DNA from: Acidobacteriota bacterium
GTDB taxonomy: Bacteria > Actinomycetota > Acidimicrobiia > Acidimicrobiales > Microtrichaceae
DNA: 64,000 nt
NCBI GenBank assembly: GCA_003577145.1
Contig: QEUP01000003.1
Span: forward strand, 89,832 to 153,831
Direction: 5' to 3'
Below are positions 23,163 to 31,902 of the stretch, one piece after another (the stretch's first letter is position 1; every line of letters begins with the position of its first letter). A model generated the notes under the pieces. It searched no databases and was not told the origin of the DNA. It was given only the letters and a program-made list of their open reading frames with translations. Made by a program: the position numbers and the translations under genes.

Positions 23163-24319
23163 TCGTCCCGTTTGCGATCACGGCGACGGCGTTGATGGCG
23201 AACACCCTCATGGCTCCGGCGTTGCCGAACATCATCGAGGCCTTCGACCTGCCCACCGGCGTATGGGACGGCATCCTCGTGGCGTCGGCCTCGGTGGCCG
23301 GTGTCATCGTCGCACCGGTGGTCGGCGTGCTCGCAGACCACCACGGCCGGCGCCGAGTCCTCATCCCTGCGCTGATCGTCTACGGCGTCTTCGGGACCGC
23401 CGCAGCCTTCTCACCCGACATCTGGGTGCTGCTGGGCTGCCGCGTGCTCATGGGCGTCGGCTCGGCCGGACTCGTGAGCCTCGCCATAGTGGTCATCGGC
23501 GACTACTGGCAGGGCGTGGACCGGGCTCGAGCCATCGGTCAGAACGCCGCCGTGCTGACCACCACCGTCGCGGTGTTCCCTGCGATCGGCGGGGGGCTCA
23601 CCGTGCTTGGCGGCTGGCGCTGGAGCTTCGCCCCCTTTCCCCTCGCCCTCCTCACAGCTGTGCTGGTCGCCCTGACGCTCCCCCCTGACAGGCCCCACGC
23701 CAGCGAGGGTTTCACGGCCCAACTCCGTGATGCGTGGCCCTACCTCTGGAGCCGGCGGATGGTGGTGCTCACCATCAGCGGCTTCGTCCTGTTCGTGCTG
23801 ATCTTCGGGCTGTTCCTGACCGTCATGCCCGAGCACCTCGAGTCCCAGTTCGGTCTCTCGCCAGGCTGGCGTGGCCTCGTCATCGCGGTGCCCGCAGCCG
23901 GCTCCACGCTGACGGCTCTCACGCTGGGTCGGCTGAGGATGCAGTACTCGGCCCGAGCGCTGGTCTTGGTCTCGGTCGCCTTCTTCGCCGTCCCGTTCTT
24001 GATCATCGGGCTGGCGCCTTGGCTCATCGCGTTGCTAGCCGGCGCGTTCCTCTACGGGATCGCCGAGGGGCTCGGGATGCCCACCTTGCAGGATCTGGTG
24101 GCCGGCAGCGCTCCGGCCGTCAATCGAGGGGCTGCGGTCTCGTTCTTCGTGGGTGCAGCCCGATTTGGGCAGACCCTCGGACCGTTGTCGTTCGGCGCCT
24201 TGATGGGGGCGACCAGCACCAGCGGCGCCTTCGTCGCCGGTGCCGCCGTCGCCGCCCTGCTCGGGGTTGGCCTGGCGTCGGTGAAGCCGGAGGTCCTCGA
24301 GGACGGTGAGCACCGCTGA
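23129..24319 (+). CDS. Major facilitator superfamily transporter
   Basis: 396 residues with about 12 hydrophobic segments. The loop 2-3 signature is GVLADHHGRRRVLIPALIVY and there is an equivalent position in the second half around LTLGRLRMQYSARAL. The motif GVGSAGLVSLAIVVIGDYW in the first half is typical of drug:H+ antiporters with 12 segments. Likely an efflux pump; the substrate is unknown. The start region is duplicated just upstream (see the direct repeat), which is unusual and could affect expression. It stands alone on this strand, 244 bases after the YbjN gene and 224 before the M23 gene. Confidence 0.85.
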   Translation: MATATARRPPLIVPFAITATALMANTLMAPALPNIIEAFDLPTGVWDGILVASASVAGVIVAPVVGVLADHHGRRRVLIPALIVYGVFGTAAAFSPDIWVLLGCRVLMGVGSAGLVSLAIVVIGDYWQGVDRARAIGQNAAVLTTTVAVFPAIGGGLTVLGGWRWSFAPFPLALLTAVLVALTLPPDRPHASEGFTAQLRDAWPYLWSRRMVVLTISGFVLFVLIFGLFLTVMPEHLESQFGLSPGWRGLVIAVPAAGSTLTALTLGRLRMQYSARALVLVSVAFFAVPFLIIGLAPWLIALLAGAFLYGIAEGLGMPTLQDLVAGSAPAVNRGAAVSFFVGAARFGQTLGPLSFGALMGATSTSGAFVAGAAVAALLGVGLASVKPEVLEDGEHR

Positions 24320-24543
24320 CAGGCCTTCAGCCGACCCTGAGCGAAACGCCTGATCTTTGACGGTGAGGGCCCGGGCACCGCGCCGGCCGGTCGGGACGAG
24401 GTCAAGGGTGGTGCCCGACGATGTGCACACGGTCTTTACCGTTGTGTTACAGTCCCGCGACTAGATGAAACAGTTGGGCCGTCGACGATGACGAGTCCGC
24501 CCGCGGGCGAGCAACCAGTCCTCAACCGAAGAGTCGAGCAACT

Positions 24544-25764
24544 GTGACCCAGCGTCGATCGATCACCATCATCTTGTTGCTGGCAACGGTGTGTGCGTTG
24601 CTGGCAGGCCCGGTGACCGCCCAGAGCGAAAGCGACGCCCGGGCCGAACGCGAGGAGATACGCCAGCAGCGCGCACAGCTCGCGTCCGAGCTCGATCCAC
24701 TGCTCGCCAGCGATCAGGAGCTCGAGGCCACCCTGTCGGCCCTCAACGAGAACGTCGCCGAGCAGGAAGCCCGGGTGGAGGATTCGCGGCGTGCCGTCGA
24801 AGCCGCTGAGGAAGAGCTGGCCTCGGCCGAGGCACGTATCGAGGAGCTCGAGGCCTATGTGGCCACGTTGGACCAGCAGGCAGCCGATCTCGCGGTGGAG
24901 GCGTTCATCAGCCCCACGACCGACGAGGTGACCGAGGTCTTCGAGTCCAGCGACTTGAACGAAGCGAGCCGCAAGCAGGCCTTCATCGACCAGCTGAACA
25001 GCGAGAACCTCGACGTCCTCGAGGCGCTCAGGGTGGCCGAAGAGGATCTCGCCATCGCTCGCGCCGACGCCGAGATCGCCGCCACCGAGGCCGAGCAACT
25101 ACGCCAGGAGGAAGAGGAACGCCTCGCCCAGCTCGAGGCTGCCCGGGCCGAGCAGCAGCGGGTCGAGGAAGCCCTCGACGTCCGCATCAGCGGCCTGACC
25201 GCCGAGATCGACGCCCTCGACGCCGAGGAGGCCCGTGTCCAACAGATCATCCAGGCCGCCGAGCAGGACCGAGCCCAGGCCGCCGCTGCCGCAGCCGCTG
25301 CCGAACAACCCTCGGGCGACTCGGCGGGAAGCTCGGGAAGCTCGGGTGGCTCGAGCGGGGGTGGAGGAGGCGGAGGCTCAGTCGGGCCCTCCAACCCGGG
25401 TGGCTTCGCCTGGCCGGCGAGCTGCACGGTGACATCCGGGTTCGGGATGCGCTGGGGACGCATGCACAAGGGCATCGACTGCTCGGCCCCCAGCGGTACT
25501 CCGATCTACGCGTCAAAGGGCGGAACCGTCATCTTCGCGAGCAGCGACGGGAGTGGCTACGGGACCTACGTCATCGTCGACCACGGTGGCGGCTACACCA
25601 CCCTCTACGGGCACATGAGCAGCTTGTCGGTCCGGTCCGGGCAGTCGGTCTCGCAGGGCACCAATCTCGGTGGGATGGGCTGCACCGGCAGCTGCACCGG
25701 CCCTCACGTCCATTTCGAGGTCCGGGTCAACGGCACCGCCCAGGATCCCATGAACTACCTGTAG
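24544..25764 (+). CDS. Secreted M23 peptidase with coiled coil (EnvC/NlpD-like)
   Basis: 406 residues from GTG 24544. A signal peptide (MTQRRSITIILLLATVCALL, cleavage near AQS) leads to a long coiled coil from about 28 to 255 rich in Glu, Ala, Arg and Gln, then a Ser/Gly linker at about 257-288, and a C-terminal LytM domain. The LytM domain keeps the zinc ligands: His and Asp in MHKGIDCSAPSG and the HxH of GPHVHFEV, plus YGHM. This could be an active murein endopeptidase or, as in EnvC, an activator of amidases; with all four ligands present activity is plausible. The coiled coil would connect it to a membrane or division partner such as FtsX. No ftsEX is next to it. Confidence 0.85.
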   Translation: MTQRRSITIILLLATVCALLAGPVTAQSESDARAEREEIRQQRAQLASELDPLLASDQELEATLSALNENVAEQEARVEDSRRAVEAAEEELASAEARIEELEAYVATLDQQAADLAVEAFISPTTDEVTEVFESSDLNEASRKQAFIDQLNSENLDVLEALRVAEEDLAIARADAEIAATEAEQLRQEEEERLAQLEAARAEQQRVEEALDVRISGLTAEIDALDAEEARVQQIIQAAEQDRAQAAAAAAAAEQPSGDSAGSSGSSGGSSGGGGGGGSVGPSNPGGFAWPASCTVTSGFGMRWGRMHKGIDCSAPSGTPIYASKGGTVIFASSDGSGYGTYVIVDHGGGYTTLYGHMSSLSVRSGQSVSQGTNLGGMGCTGSCTGPHVHFEVRVNGTAQDPMNYL

Positions 25765-25808
25765 CAGTGCATCGATCCGGTGGCCCTCGGCGTCGACTGA
25801 AGAGCCGG

Positions 25809-25814
25809 TAGCCT
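25809..25814 (+). promoter_or_regulatory. -10 element TAGCCT for probable leaderless proC transcript
   Basis: TAGCCT ends 8 bases before the proC ATG at 25823, and there is no Shine-Dalgarno sequence in between. Confidence 0.4.
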
Positions 25815-25822
25815 CGCTGTCG

Positions 25823-26614
25823 ATGGTCGAACTGCAACTGATCGGCGGTGGCCGGATGGGAGAGGCCTTGCTGGCGGGTCTGCTCGCCGCCGAATGGGCC
25901 CCGGCCGGCCAGATCCGGGTGGTCGAGCGCCTCTCGTCGCGCCGCCGCGAGCTGGCCACGCGGTTTCCCGGTGTGGACGTCGGCCCCGACGTGGGTGCGG
26001 CCCCGGGTGCGGTCATCGCGGTGAAGCCCGCCGACGTTCCCGAAGCCGTCAGCGGCGCGTGTCGGGCGGGAGTCGAGCGGATCCTCTCGATCGCCGCGGG
26101 CGTCACCCTGGGCCGGCTCCAGTCAGCCGCCGGCGCAGGCGTAGCGATCGTCCGGGCAATGCCCAACACGCCGGCATTGATCGGCGCGGGAGTCGCAGCC
26201 GTCGCCGCAGGCTCCGCGGCGACGGAGGCCGATCTCGAGTGGGCCGAGGGGATCCTGCGCTCCGTCGGCGAGGTCGTCGCCGTCCCCGAGCACCTCCTCG
26301 ACGCCGTGACGGGATTGTCCGGCTCCGGGCCGGCCTACGTGTTCCTCGTAGCCGAAGCCCTCGCCGAAGCGGGTGTGCTCGCCGGCCTACCCCGCGACAT
26401 CAGCGAGAAGCTGACCCACCAGACGCTGCTGGGCTCGGCACGACTGCTGATGGAGACCGACCAGGGTGCCGAGGAGCTCCGCCAAGCCGTGACCTCACCG
26501 GCGGGAACGACCGCGGCCGGCCTCCGGGTGCTCGAGCAGGCAGGGATTCGTGCCGCTTTCATCGACGCGGTCATTGCCGCCCGCGACCGTTCCAGCGAGC
26601 TGGGAGACAGTTGA
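25823..26614 (+). CDS. proC: Pyrroline-5-carboxylate reductase
   Basis: 263 residues. The Rossmann start LIGGGRMGEALLAGLL, the IAAGVTLGRLQS region, RAMPNTPALIGAG and the C-terminal signature GLSGSGPAYVFLVAEALAEAG with GSARLL and VTSPAGTTAAGL are all diagnostic. It catalyses the last step of proline synthesis, reducing pyrroline-5-carboxylate with NAD(P)H. The next gene starts at the TTG overlapping its stop (TTGA), so the two are translationally coupled. It sits upstream of the SAM hydrolase, a pairing with no obvious metabolic link. Confidence 0.92.
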   Translation: MVELQLIGGGRMGEALLAGLLAAEWAPAGQIRVVERLSSRRRELATRFPGVDVGPDVGAAPGAVIAVKPADVPEAVSGACRAGVERILSIAAGVTLGRLQSAAGAGVAIVRAMPNTPALIGAGVAAVAAGSAATEADLEWAEGILRSVGEVVAVPEHLLDAVTGLSGSGPAYVFLVAEALAEAGVLAGLPRDISEKLTHQTLLGSARLLMETDQGAEELRQAVTSPAGTTAAGLRVLEQAGIRAAFIDAVIAARDRSSELGDS

Positions 26615-27501
26615 CATCCCTGCGGTACGACACGGTCTCGTTCCTCTCGGACTATGGGTACTCCGACGAGTTCGTCGGGATCGTGAAGTCGGTGATCCGT
26701 TCGATTGCTCCCCAGGTCACCGTCCTCGACATCACCCACGAGATCCCGCCCTATGACGTGCGGGCCGGTGCCCTGGCCCTGGCCCGCTGCGCCCAGTACC
26801 TGTGCCCCGGGGTGGTGCTCGCCGTGGTCGATCCGGGGGTCGGAACGAAACGTCGGCCGGTCGCCGTCGAGGTGGGCGGGGGCAGCTCCGTGCTGGTCGG
26901 CCCCGACAACGGGCTGCTGGCGTCAGCCGTGGCCATCTCAGGGGGTGCCGACCGCGCGGTCGTGCTGAACAACCCTGCCTACCAGCTCCCCAGGCCGGCA
27001 GCGACCTTCGACGGCCGAGATGTCTTCGCGCCCGCAGCGGCCCATCTCGCCTGCGGCGTCGCCATCGAGGAGCTCGGTGACGAGGTTGACCCGGCGCGGC
27101 TGACACCCGGTATGGTTCCGGTCAGCCGCAACGACGAAGGCGAAGTGACCGGCGAGGTGCTGTGGATCGATCGTTACGGCAACGTGCAGCTCAACGTCGA
27201 CCCCGAGGATGTGGATGGATGGGGTGAGCGGATCCACGTCAGGTTCGGTGACCAGACCCGGACCGTGCTTCGCATCTCAGCCTTCGGGGAGCTGAGCGTC
27301 GGGTCGATCGGGTTGCTGGCGGACTCCTATGGGCTCGCCTCACTGGTGGTGGACCGGGCTTCGGCCGCCGAGGAGCTGGGGCTCGCCGTCGGGGACGAGG
27401 TGATCCTCTCGCTCATACCGGAGCACGGCGATCCGGAGCACCGCGAGGGTGATGAGGCATCCACGAGCCCCGTCGATTTCACCCGGAGGCCGCGCAGGTG
27501 A
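26611..27501 (+). CDS. SAM hydrolase/SAM-dependent halogenase family protein (DUF62)
   Basis: 296 residues from TTG 26611 overlapping the proC stop. N-terminal FLSDYGYSDEFVGIVKSVI, then DITHEIPPYDVRAGALAL, VVDPGVGTKRRPVAVEV and GPDNGLL match the family. The residues used to activate water in the hydroxide adenosyltransferases, Asp and Arg in DPGVGTKRRP and a His in FAPAAAHLACG, are all present, which favours SAM hydrolysis to adenosine and methionine over halogenation. The C-terminal half is the beta-barrel domain. The function in the cell is not known for bacteria in general. The next micro-gene overlaps its stop (GTGA). Confidence 0.85.
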   Translation: MTSLRYDTVSFLSDYGYSDEFVGIVKSVIRSIAPQVTVLDITHEIPPYDVRAGALALARCAQYLCPGVVLAVVDPGVGTKRRPVAVEVGGGSSVLVGPDNGLLASAVAISGGADRAVVLNNPAYQLPRPAATFDGRDVFAPAAAHLACGVAIEELGDEVDPARLTPGMVPVSRNDEGEVTGEVLWIDRYGNVQLNVDPEDVDGWGERIHVRFGDQTRTVLRISAFGELSVGSIGLLADSYGLASLVVDRASAAEELGLAVGDEVILSLIPEHGDPEHREGDEASTSPVDFTRRPRR

Positions 27502-27584
27502 GAAGGAGCACGGCCATAGCCATCGCGGTCCTGCTGGTCATCATCATCGGCGCCACGGCCCTGCAGTTCCTCCTGGCGAGATGA
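27498..27584 (+). CDS. 28-residue single-span membrane peptide, coupled to the SAM hydrolase
   Basis: The frame starts at the GTG in GTGA overlapping the stop of the SAM hydrolase gene and ends at TGA 27582-27584. The product begins VRRSTAIAIAVLLVIIIGAT and ends LQFLLAR: positively charged at the N-terminus, then one hydrophobic span. Coupling by start/stop overlap, an AGG six bases before the start, and a plausible membrane pattern support it, but such a short frame could be chance. It ends 4 bases before the convergent ABC-permease gene stop. Confidence 0.5.
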   Translation: MRRSTAIAIAVLLVIIIGATALQFLLAR

Positions 27585-27588
27585 CCCA

Positions 27589-28401
27589 CTAGATCCGCGT
27601 TGCGAGCTGGTCGCGGGTGAACCGCTGGATGCCCCGACCGATGAGGAGGAGCGCGACCAGCCACACCACCGCGCCGATCGCCAGGGCCACGGGAACGTCC
27701 ACCAGCAGAAGCCCGGTTGCCTGACCGACTGCCAGGAAGATCAACGGGAGGATCACCGCGGCACCCAGCTGGTTGGCCTCTTGGGTGGTGTTGGCGCGCG
27801 CCGACACCCTGACCATCACCCCCAGGCCGAGAGCCGCTACCCCTGGTGCAACCCAGAAGATCATGATCGCCCACAGCGCGGTGGGAACGAACAGGCGGTG
27901 CATGACCGGCCAGGCCAGGGTGTTGCTGACGACTGCGAAGCACACGAAACCCAGCCAGGACACGGCGACGGCGGGGAGGAATGCGACGAGGGTCTTGCCG
28001 ATGAAGAGGTCCCGGTCGGAGATGGGTAGGTGCAGCATCGACTCGAGGGTCCGACGCTCCTTCTCCCCGGCGAAGGCGTCGGCTGCCAGCACCGCCGACA
28101 CCATGAGCGGCACGATGAGGAACAGCGGGGCGATGAGGAACCCGTTGACGAGGACGATGAGCTGCTCGTGCTGTGGTAGGCCGACGATGGGGTCGGTCAG
28201 GCCCGCAGGGAAACGGTTCAGGAAGTCGCTGACGCCGGATGCGTCCTGCGTCCTCGCCGCGAACGCCGTGCCGGCGGGCAGTACCACGAGAAGCATCACC
28301 GGCACGAGCGTCATCGGCAGCATGATGGCCTTGGATCGGCGCACCGCGGTGAGGTCGCGTGCCACCACAGCCCGGATCGACTGCCAGTTCGGCCGACTCA
28401 T
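27589..28401 (-). CDS. ABC transporter permease (ABC-2 type)
   Basis: 270 residues from ATG 28401 (the frame is open further upstream but the family-like start is MSRPNWQSIRAVVARDLTAV). Six hydrophobic spans are visible; the loop DAFAGEKERRTLESMLHLPI after the second is the hallmark of ABC-2 permeases such as NatB. The adjoining gene on the same strand encodes the ATPase and overlaps it by 4 bases. Together they would export a drug, a lipid or sodium ions; the substrate is unknown. Confidence 0.85.
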   Translation of the reverse strand: MSRPNWQSIRAVVARDLTAVRRSKAIMLPMTLVPVMLLVVLPAGTAFAARTQDASGVSDFLNRFPAGLTDPIVGLPQHEQLIVLVNGFLIAPLFLIVPLMVSAVLAADAFAGEKERRTLESMLHLPISDRDLFIGKTLVAFLPAVAVSWLGFVCFAVVSNTLAWPVMHRLFVPTALWAIMIFWVAPGVAALGLGVMVRVSARANTTQEANQLGAAVILPLIFLAVGQATGLLLVDVPVALAIGAVVWLVALLLIGRGIQRFTRDQLATRI

Positions 28402-29522
28402 GGGGCGGGCTCCGTGCCGTTCCCCAGTTCGATTCCGCCGAGGCCGGGACCGTCCCGGGGGATGCGCCCGGCGATCTCGAAGTAGACGTCCTCGAGGGTC
28501 TTGGGAAGTGGGGTGGACGCGTACACGGGGATCTCGTGGGCAACCAGTCGCGCGACGAGTCGTGGCAGCACCTCGCGCCCGGTCACGGTGACGCGTGCCC
28601 CCATCGGGGCGTTGTGAGCGGCGAGCACTCCGTCGACGGATCGCAGGGCTTCGACGGTGGTGTCCGAGGCGGGGCCGCCCAGATCCAACTCGGCTTCGAG
28701 CCCGGGCCACAGGCGGGCGGCCAACGCGGCGGGCGGGCCGAAGGCCAGCAGTCTGCCCCGATGGAGGACAGCCATCTCGTCGGCGAGCCTGCCGGCTTCG
28801 CCGAGGAAGTGGGTGCACAGGACCACAGCTCTGCCGTGCCGCGTGGCGAGGCCTGCTATGAGATCGATCACCTCCCGTGTCGCGGTCGGGTCGAGGCCGG
28901 AGGTCGGCTCGTCGAGGAACAGCACCTCGGGATCATGGATCAGGGAGCGGGCGAGCGCGAGCCGCTTCCGCTGGCCCGTCGAGAATCCCTGGGTTCGCTC
29001 GTAGGCATACTCGCCCATACCGAAGCTCTCGATCAGGTGGTCGACCCGGCTGCTGGCCGGTTGTCCCCGCATCCCTCGTACCCGGGCGGTGAACAGCAGG
29101 TTCTCCCGGGCGGTCAGGCGGTCGTCCAGTCCGGCCTGCTCGGTCAGGACCCCGGTGCGGCGCCTCAGCTCGTCTCCTTCGGCCACCGGGTCGAGGCCGA
29201 GCACCCGGCTCTGACCGGCAGTCGGTTCGAGGACGCCGTTGAGCAGCCGGACCGTCGTCGTCTTGCCTGCGCCGTTTGGCCCCAGCAGGGCCAGAACACG
29301 ACCGGCGGGCACGTCGATGCTGAGAGAGTCAAGGGCCAGCCCCTTCCTGAAGGCGCGGCTCAAGCCGTTGGTTCGGATGACGACCTCGTCACCGGCGCCT
29401 CGATGGCTGGTCTCGACTAGCGGTTCCGGCACGACATCCAATGGTATGAGCGATTTGCCGTTCTGTGGCCGGGCTGAGAGCAGCGGATTGCGGACCGGTC
29501 GCTTCCCTCGCTGCGATCTCAA
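28398..29522 (-). CDS. ABC transporter ATP-binding protein
   Basis: 374 residues from TTG 29522; the likely core begins near VVIRTNGLSRAFRKGLALDS. Walker A is GPNGAGKTTT, the signature is FSTGQRKRLALARSL, Walker B is VLFLDEPTSGLD and the switch histidine is in VVLCTHFLGEAG. The first 45 residues do not look like ABC sequence, and a GTG at 29432 would give a 344-residue protein, so the start is uncertain. The TTG start overlaps the stop of the upstream CAP-protein gene. Partner of the adjacent permease. Confidence 0.85.
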   Translation of the reverse strand: MRSQRGKRPVRNPLLSARPQNGKSLIPLDVVPEPLVETSHRGAGDEVVIRTNGLSRAFRKGLALDSLSIDVPAGRVLALLGPNGAGKTTTVRLLNGVLEPTAGQSRVLGLDPVAEGDELRRRTGVLTEQAGLDDRLTARENLLFTARVRGMRGQPASSRVDHLIESFGMGEYAYERTQGFSTGQRKRLALARSLIHDPEVLFLDEPTSGLDPTATREVIDLIAGLATRHGRAVVLCTHFLGEAGRLADEMAVLHRGRLLAFGPPAALAARLWPGLEAELDLGGPASDTTVEALRSVDGVLAAHNAPMGARVTVTGREVLPRLVARLVAHEIPVYASTPLPKTLEDVYFEIAGRIPRDGPGLGGIELGNGTEPAP

Positions 29523-30163
29523 CCCTCGAACGAGCGTAGGGCTGCCAGCACGGCCGCAACACGTTCAGGAGCCGCGGGTGCCGGCACCACTACGGGTTCC
29601 GGGGGCGGCACGGGCTCGGCGGGAACGACCGGTGGCTGGGTGGTCGGCGGAGCAACGGGCGCCGGTTCGGGTCGTGGCGGTGGTGCCGGAGGAGCCGCAG
29701 TGTTCAGAGCCATGAATCGGTGGGTCGTGTACATCGTGTTCCCGTCGAAGACCACTCCCACGCCGACATGGGTGAACACCGGGTCCACGAGGTTGGCGTA
29801 GTGGCCGGGGCTGGCGATGAACGCCTCCATCAAGCTGTCGACGTTGCCGCCGACGCCGACGTTCTCGCCGATCTTCACCCAGTCGTGGGTTATCCCCGCG
29901 CCCAGGGATGGAGCGTGGTGGATGAACCCGTCGTTCTTCATCTGGGCTGCCCACTGTCGGGAGACGGCGGTGAGCTGATCGTCGACCACGAGGGCGTTGA
30001 GGCCGTGGCTGGTGCGCAGGGCGTTGATCTGGGAGATGAACGCCTGCTCCTCGGCGGCCTGGGAGCGTGTCGAGTCGACGGCGTCGACCGGCCCCATGAC
30101 GACGACCGTCGCCAGCAGTACGGCGGCGAGGAGTATCACCGGTGCGGTGAGTGTCTTGCGCAA
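29519..30163 (-). CDS. Secreted CAP/SCP-domain protein with proline-rich tail
   Basis: 214 residues. A signal peptide (MRKTLTAPVILLAAVLLATV) is followed by a CAP domain of about 120 residues: INALRTSHGLNALVVDDQLT, AAQMKNDGFIHHAP, WVKIGENVGVGG and FIASPGHYANLVDPVFTHVG. The last 60 residues are Pro/Ala/Val-rich (PAPPPRPEPAPVAPP) and probably span or bind the cell wall. CAP proteins may bind lipids or sterols or have other wall roles. The ABC genes follow on the same strand with a 4-base overlap. Confidence 0.82.
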   Translation of the reverse strand: MRKTLTAPVILLAAVLLATVVVMGPVDAVDSTRSQAAEEQAFISQINALRTSHGLNALVVDDQLTAVSRQWAAQMKNDGFIHHAPSLGAGITHDWVKIGENVGVGGNVDSLMEAFIASPGHYANLVDPVFTHVGVGVVFDGNTMYTTHRFMALNTAAPPAPPPRPEPAPVAPPTTQPPVVPAEPVPPPEPVVVPAPAAPERVAAVLAALRSFEG

Positions 30164-30376
30164 TGTTCTCCCTCGTGGTGTTCCCCGAGAACGTCCCCTT
30201 TCGCCAAGACGATCAGGACAGCTCCCGGGACGTCCGCCTCCGACGTTGAGGTCGGTGATCTGGCTACACGAGTGGTATCGGAGACACGGTGCCTCTGCTT
30301 GAGAGCGAGTCGTCCCGGCGTCGGCCCCACCCCGCGGCGGCTACCGTGGAGGACCGGCGCAGGAGGCAATCGGGAA

Positions 30377-31867
30377 GTGAACCTCGCTCAGATCATCGAG
30401 TCTCACCCTGCGGGGGCTCCGGCCGTGATCAGCCGGGGCAGGACCACCACCTACGGTGTGCTGCGCGAGCAGGTCGCCGGCATGAGGGGAGGCCTCGTCT
30501 CCCTCGGCCTGGCACCGGGGGATCGCTTGGGGCTGATCTGCGGGAACAACTGGTACTTCGTCGTCTCCTACCTGGCCGCGCTGGGAGCCGGCCTGGTGGT
30601 CGTGCCCCTGAACCCCTCCAACCCGTTGCCGGCGATGACCCGCGAGCTCGGGGCATCCTCGGCCCGGGCCGTCGTCGTCGGGCCGAAGGGGCGGCGGGGT
30701 TTCACCGGCATCGACCGGTCCGAGCTACCCGAACTGCAGCACGTCATAGGCTGTGACTCCGAGGTGGATGCCGCCATCGGCATAGATGACCTGCTCGAGG
30801 CCCCACCGGTGCGTCTCGTCGACCGCAACGACGACGACCTGGCTGCGCTGATGTTCACGAGCGGGACTGCGGGCGCGCCGAAGGCCGCCATGCTGACCCA
30901 CGGCAACTTGCGCAGCAATCTCGAGCAGATCCAGGCCGCTCCGGGCCGCAGTGAAGAACCGAGTGATCTCACCTTCGGTGTGTTGCCGCTGTTCCACATC
31001 TTCGGGCTGAACGTGGCGCTCGGGCTGTCGCTGTACGCCGGGTCGAGCCTGCTGCTCGTCGAGCGGTTCGACCCCATGACGGCGCTGGAGTCGATCAAGG
31101 CGCACGGGGTGACCATCGTGACCGGTCCACCCACCATGTGGGCGGCTTGGGCGTCGCTGCCCGAGGCTCCCGCCGACGCGTTCGCCTCGGTCAGGATCGG
31201 CGGATCGGGTGCTTCGAAGCTGCCGATCGAGGTCGCCGAGGCCGTCTCCCGCCGTTTCGGCCTCGATCTGGCCGAGGGTTACGGCCTCACGGAGGCCTCA
31301 CCGATCGTGACCAGCGCCACCGGCACCGCAGCTCCCGTGGGCTCGATCGGCATCCCCCTCCCGGGCCTCGAGGTGCGCCTGGTCGACGCCGAGGGCGGCG
31401 ACGTGCTCATCGGCGACGCCGGCGAGATCTGGGTGCGCGGCCCCAACGTCTTCGCCGGGTACTGGCAGGACGAGCAGGCGACGAGAGCCGCTATCACCGA
31501 GGACGGATGGCTGCGAACCGGCGACATAGCCGTCGTCGACGACGACGGCTACCTCTTCGTCGTGGATAGGGCCAAGGACCTGATCATCGTGTCGGGCTTC
31601 AACGTCTACCCGGCTGAGGTCGAGGCGGTGCTGGCGGAGCATCCGGCCGTCGAGGCGGCGGCGGTCGTGGGCGTACCCCATCCCTACTCGGGTGAGGCGG
31701 TGAAGGCCTACGTCGTGGTCCGGGCGGGCCACAGCATCGAGGAGGACGACGTCATCGACTTCTGTCACGACCGGCTGGCGGGCTACAAGGCACCGACCAA
31801 GGTGAACTTCGTCGACGAGCTCCCCGAAGGGCTCGGGGGCAAGGTGCTGCGCCGGGCGCTCACCTGA
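30377..31867 (+). CDS. AMP-forming acyl-CoA synthetase/ligase
   Basis: 496 residues from GTG 30377. The phosphate loop is MFTSGTAGAPKAAML, followed by GYGLTEASP and the C-terminal hinge DGWLRTGDIAVVDDDGYLFV leading to DRAKDLIIVSGFNVYPAEVE. The catalytic lysine is in GLGGKVLRRALT. This is the ANL superfamily fold; it would adenylate a carboxylate and form the CoA thioester. The chain is shorter than long-chain FadD proteins because the N-terminus begins directly at VNLAQIIESHPAGAPAV. Context: divergent from the CAP-protein gene. The substrate is unknown. Confidence 0.88.
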   Translation: MNLAQIIESHPAGAPAVISRGRTTTYGVLREQVAGMRGGLVSLGLAPGDRLGLICGNNWYFVVSYLAALGAGLVVVPLNPSNPLPAMTRELGASSARAVVVGPKGRRGFTGIDRSELPELQHVIGCDSEVDAAIGIDDLLEAPPVRLVDRNDDDLAALMFTSGTAGAPKAAMLTHGNLRSNLEQIQAAPGRSEEPSDLTFGVLPLFHIFGLNVALGLSLYAGSSLLLVERFDPMTALESIKAHGVTIVTGPPTMWAAWASLPEAPADAFASVRIGGSGASKLPIEVAEAVSRRFGLDLAEGYGLTEASPIVTSATGTAAPVGSIGIPLPGLEVRLVDAEGGDVLIGDAGEIWVRGPNVFAGYWQDEQATRAAITEDGWLRTGDIAVVDDDGYLFVVDRAKDLIIVSGFNVYPAEVEAVLAEHPAVEAAAVVGVPHPYSGEAVKAYVVVRAGHSIEEDDVIDFCHDRLAGYKAPTKVNFVDELPEGLGGKVLRRALT

Positions 31868-31902
31868 GCCCAGCTGCGGGTCCGGGCTGATCACCGGCGA
31901 TC

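Noticed and set aside
24422..24429. TGTGCACA palindrome as an operator
   Set aside because: Eight bases alone are too short to be convincing, and no regulator gene is adjacent.
24320..24543. c-di-AMP riboswitch upstream of the M23 peptidase gene
   Set aside because: Actinobacterial wall-hydrolase genes often carry one, but the conserved riboswitch blocks were not found by eye; a covariance-model search would decide.
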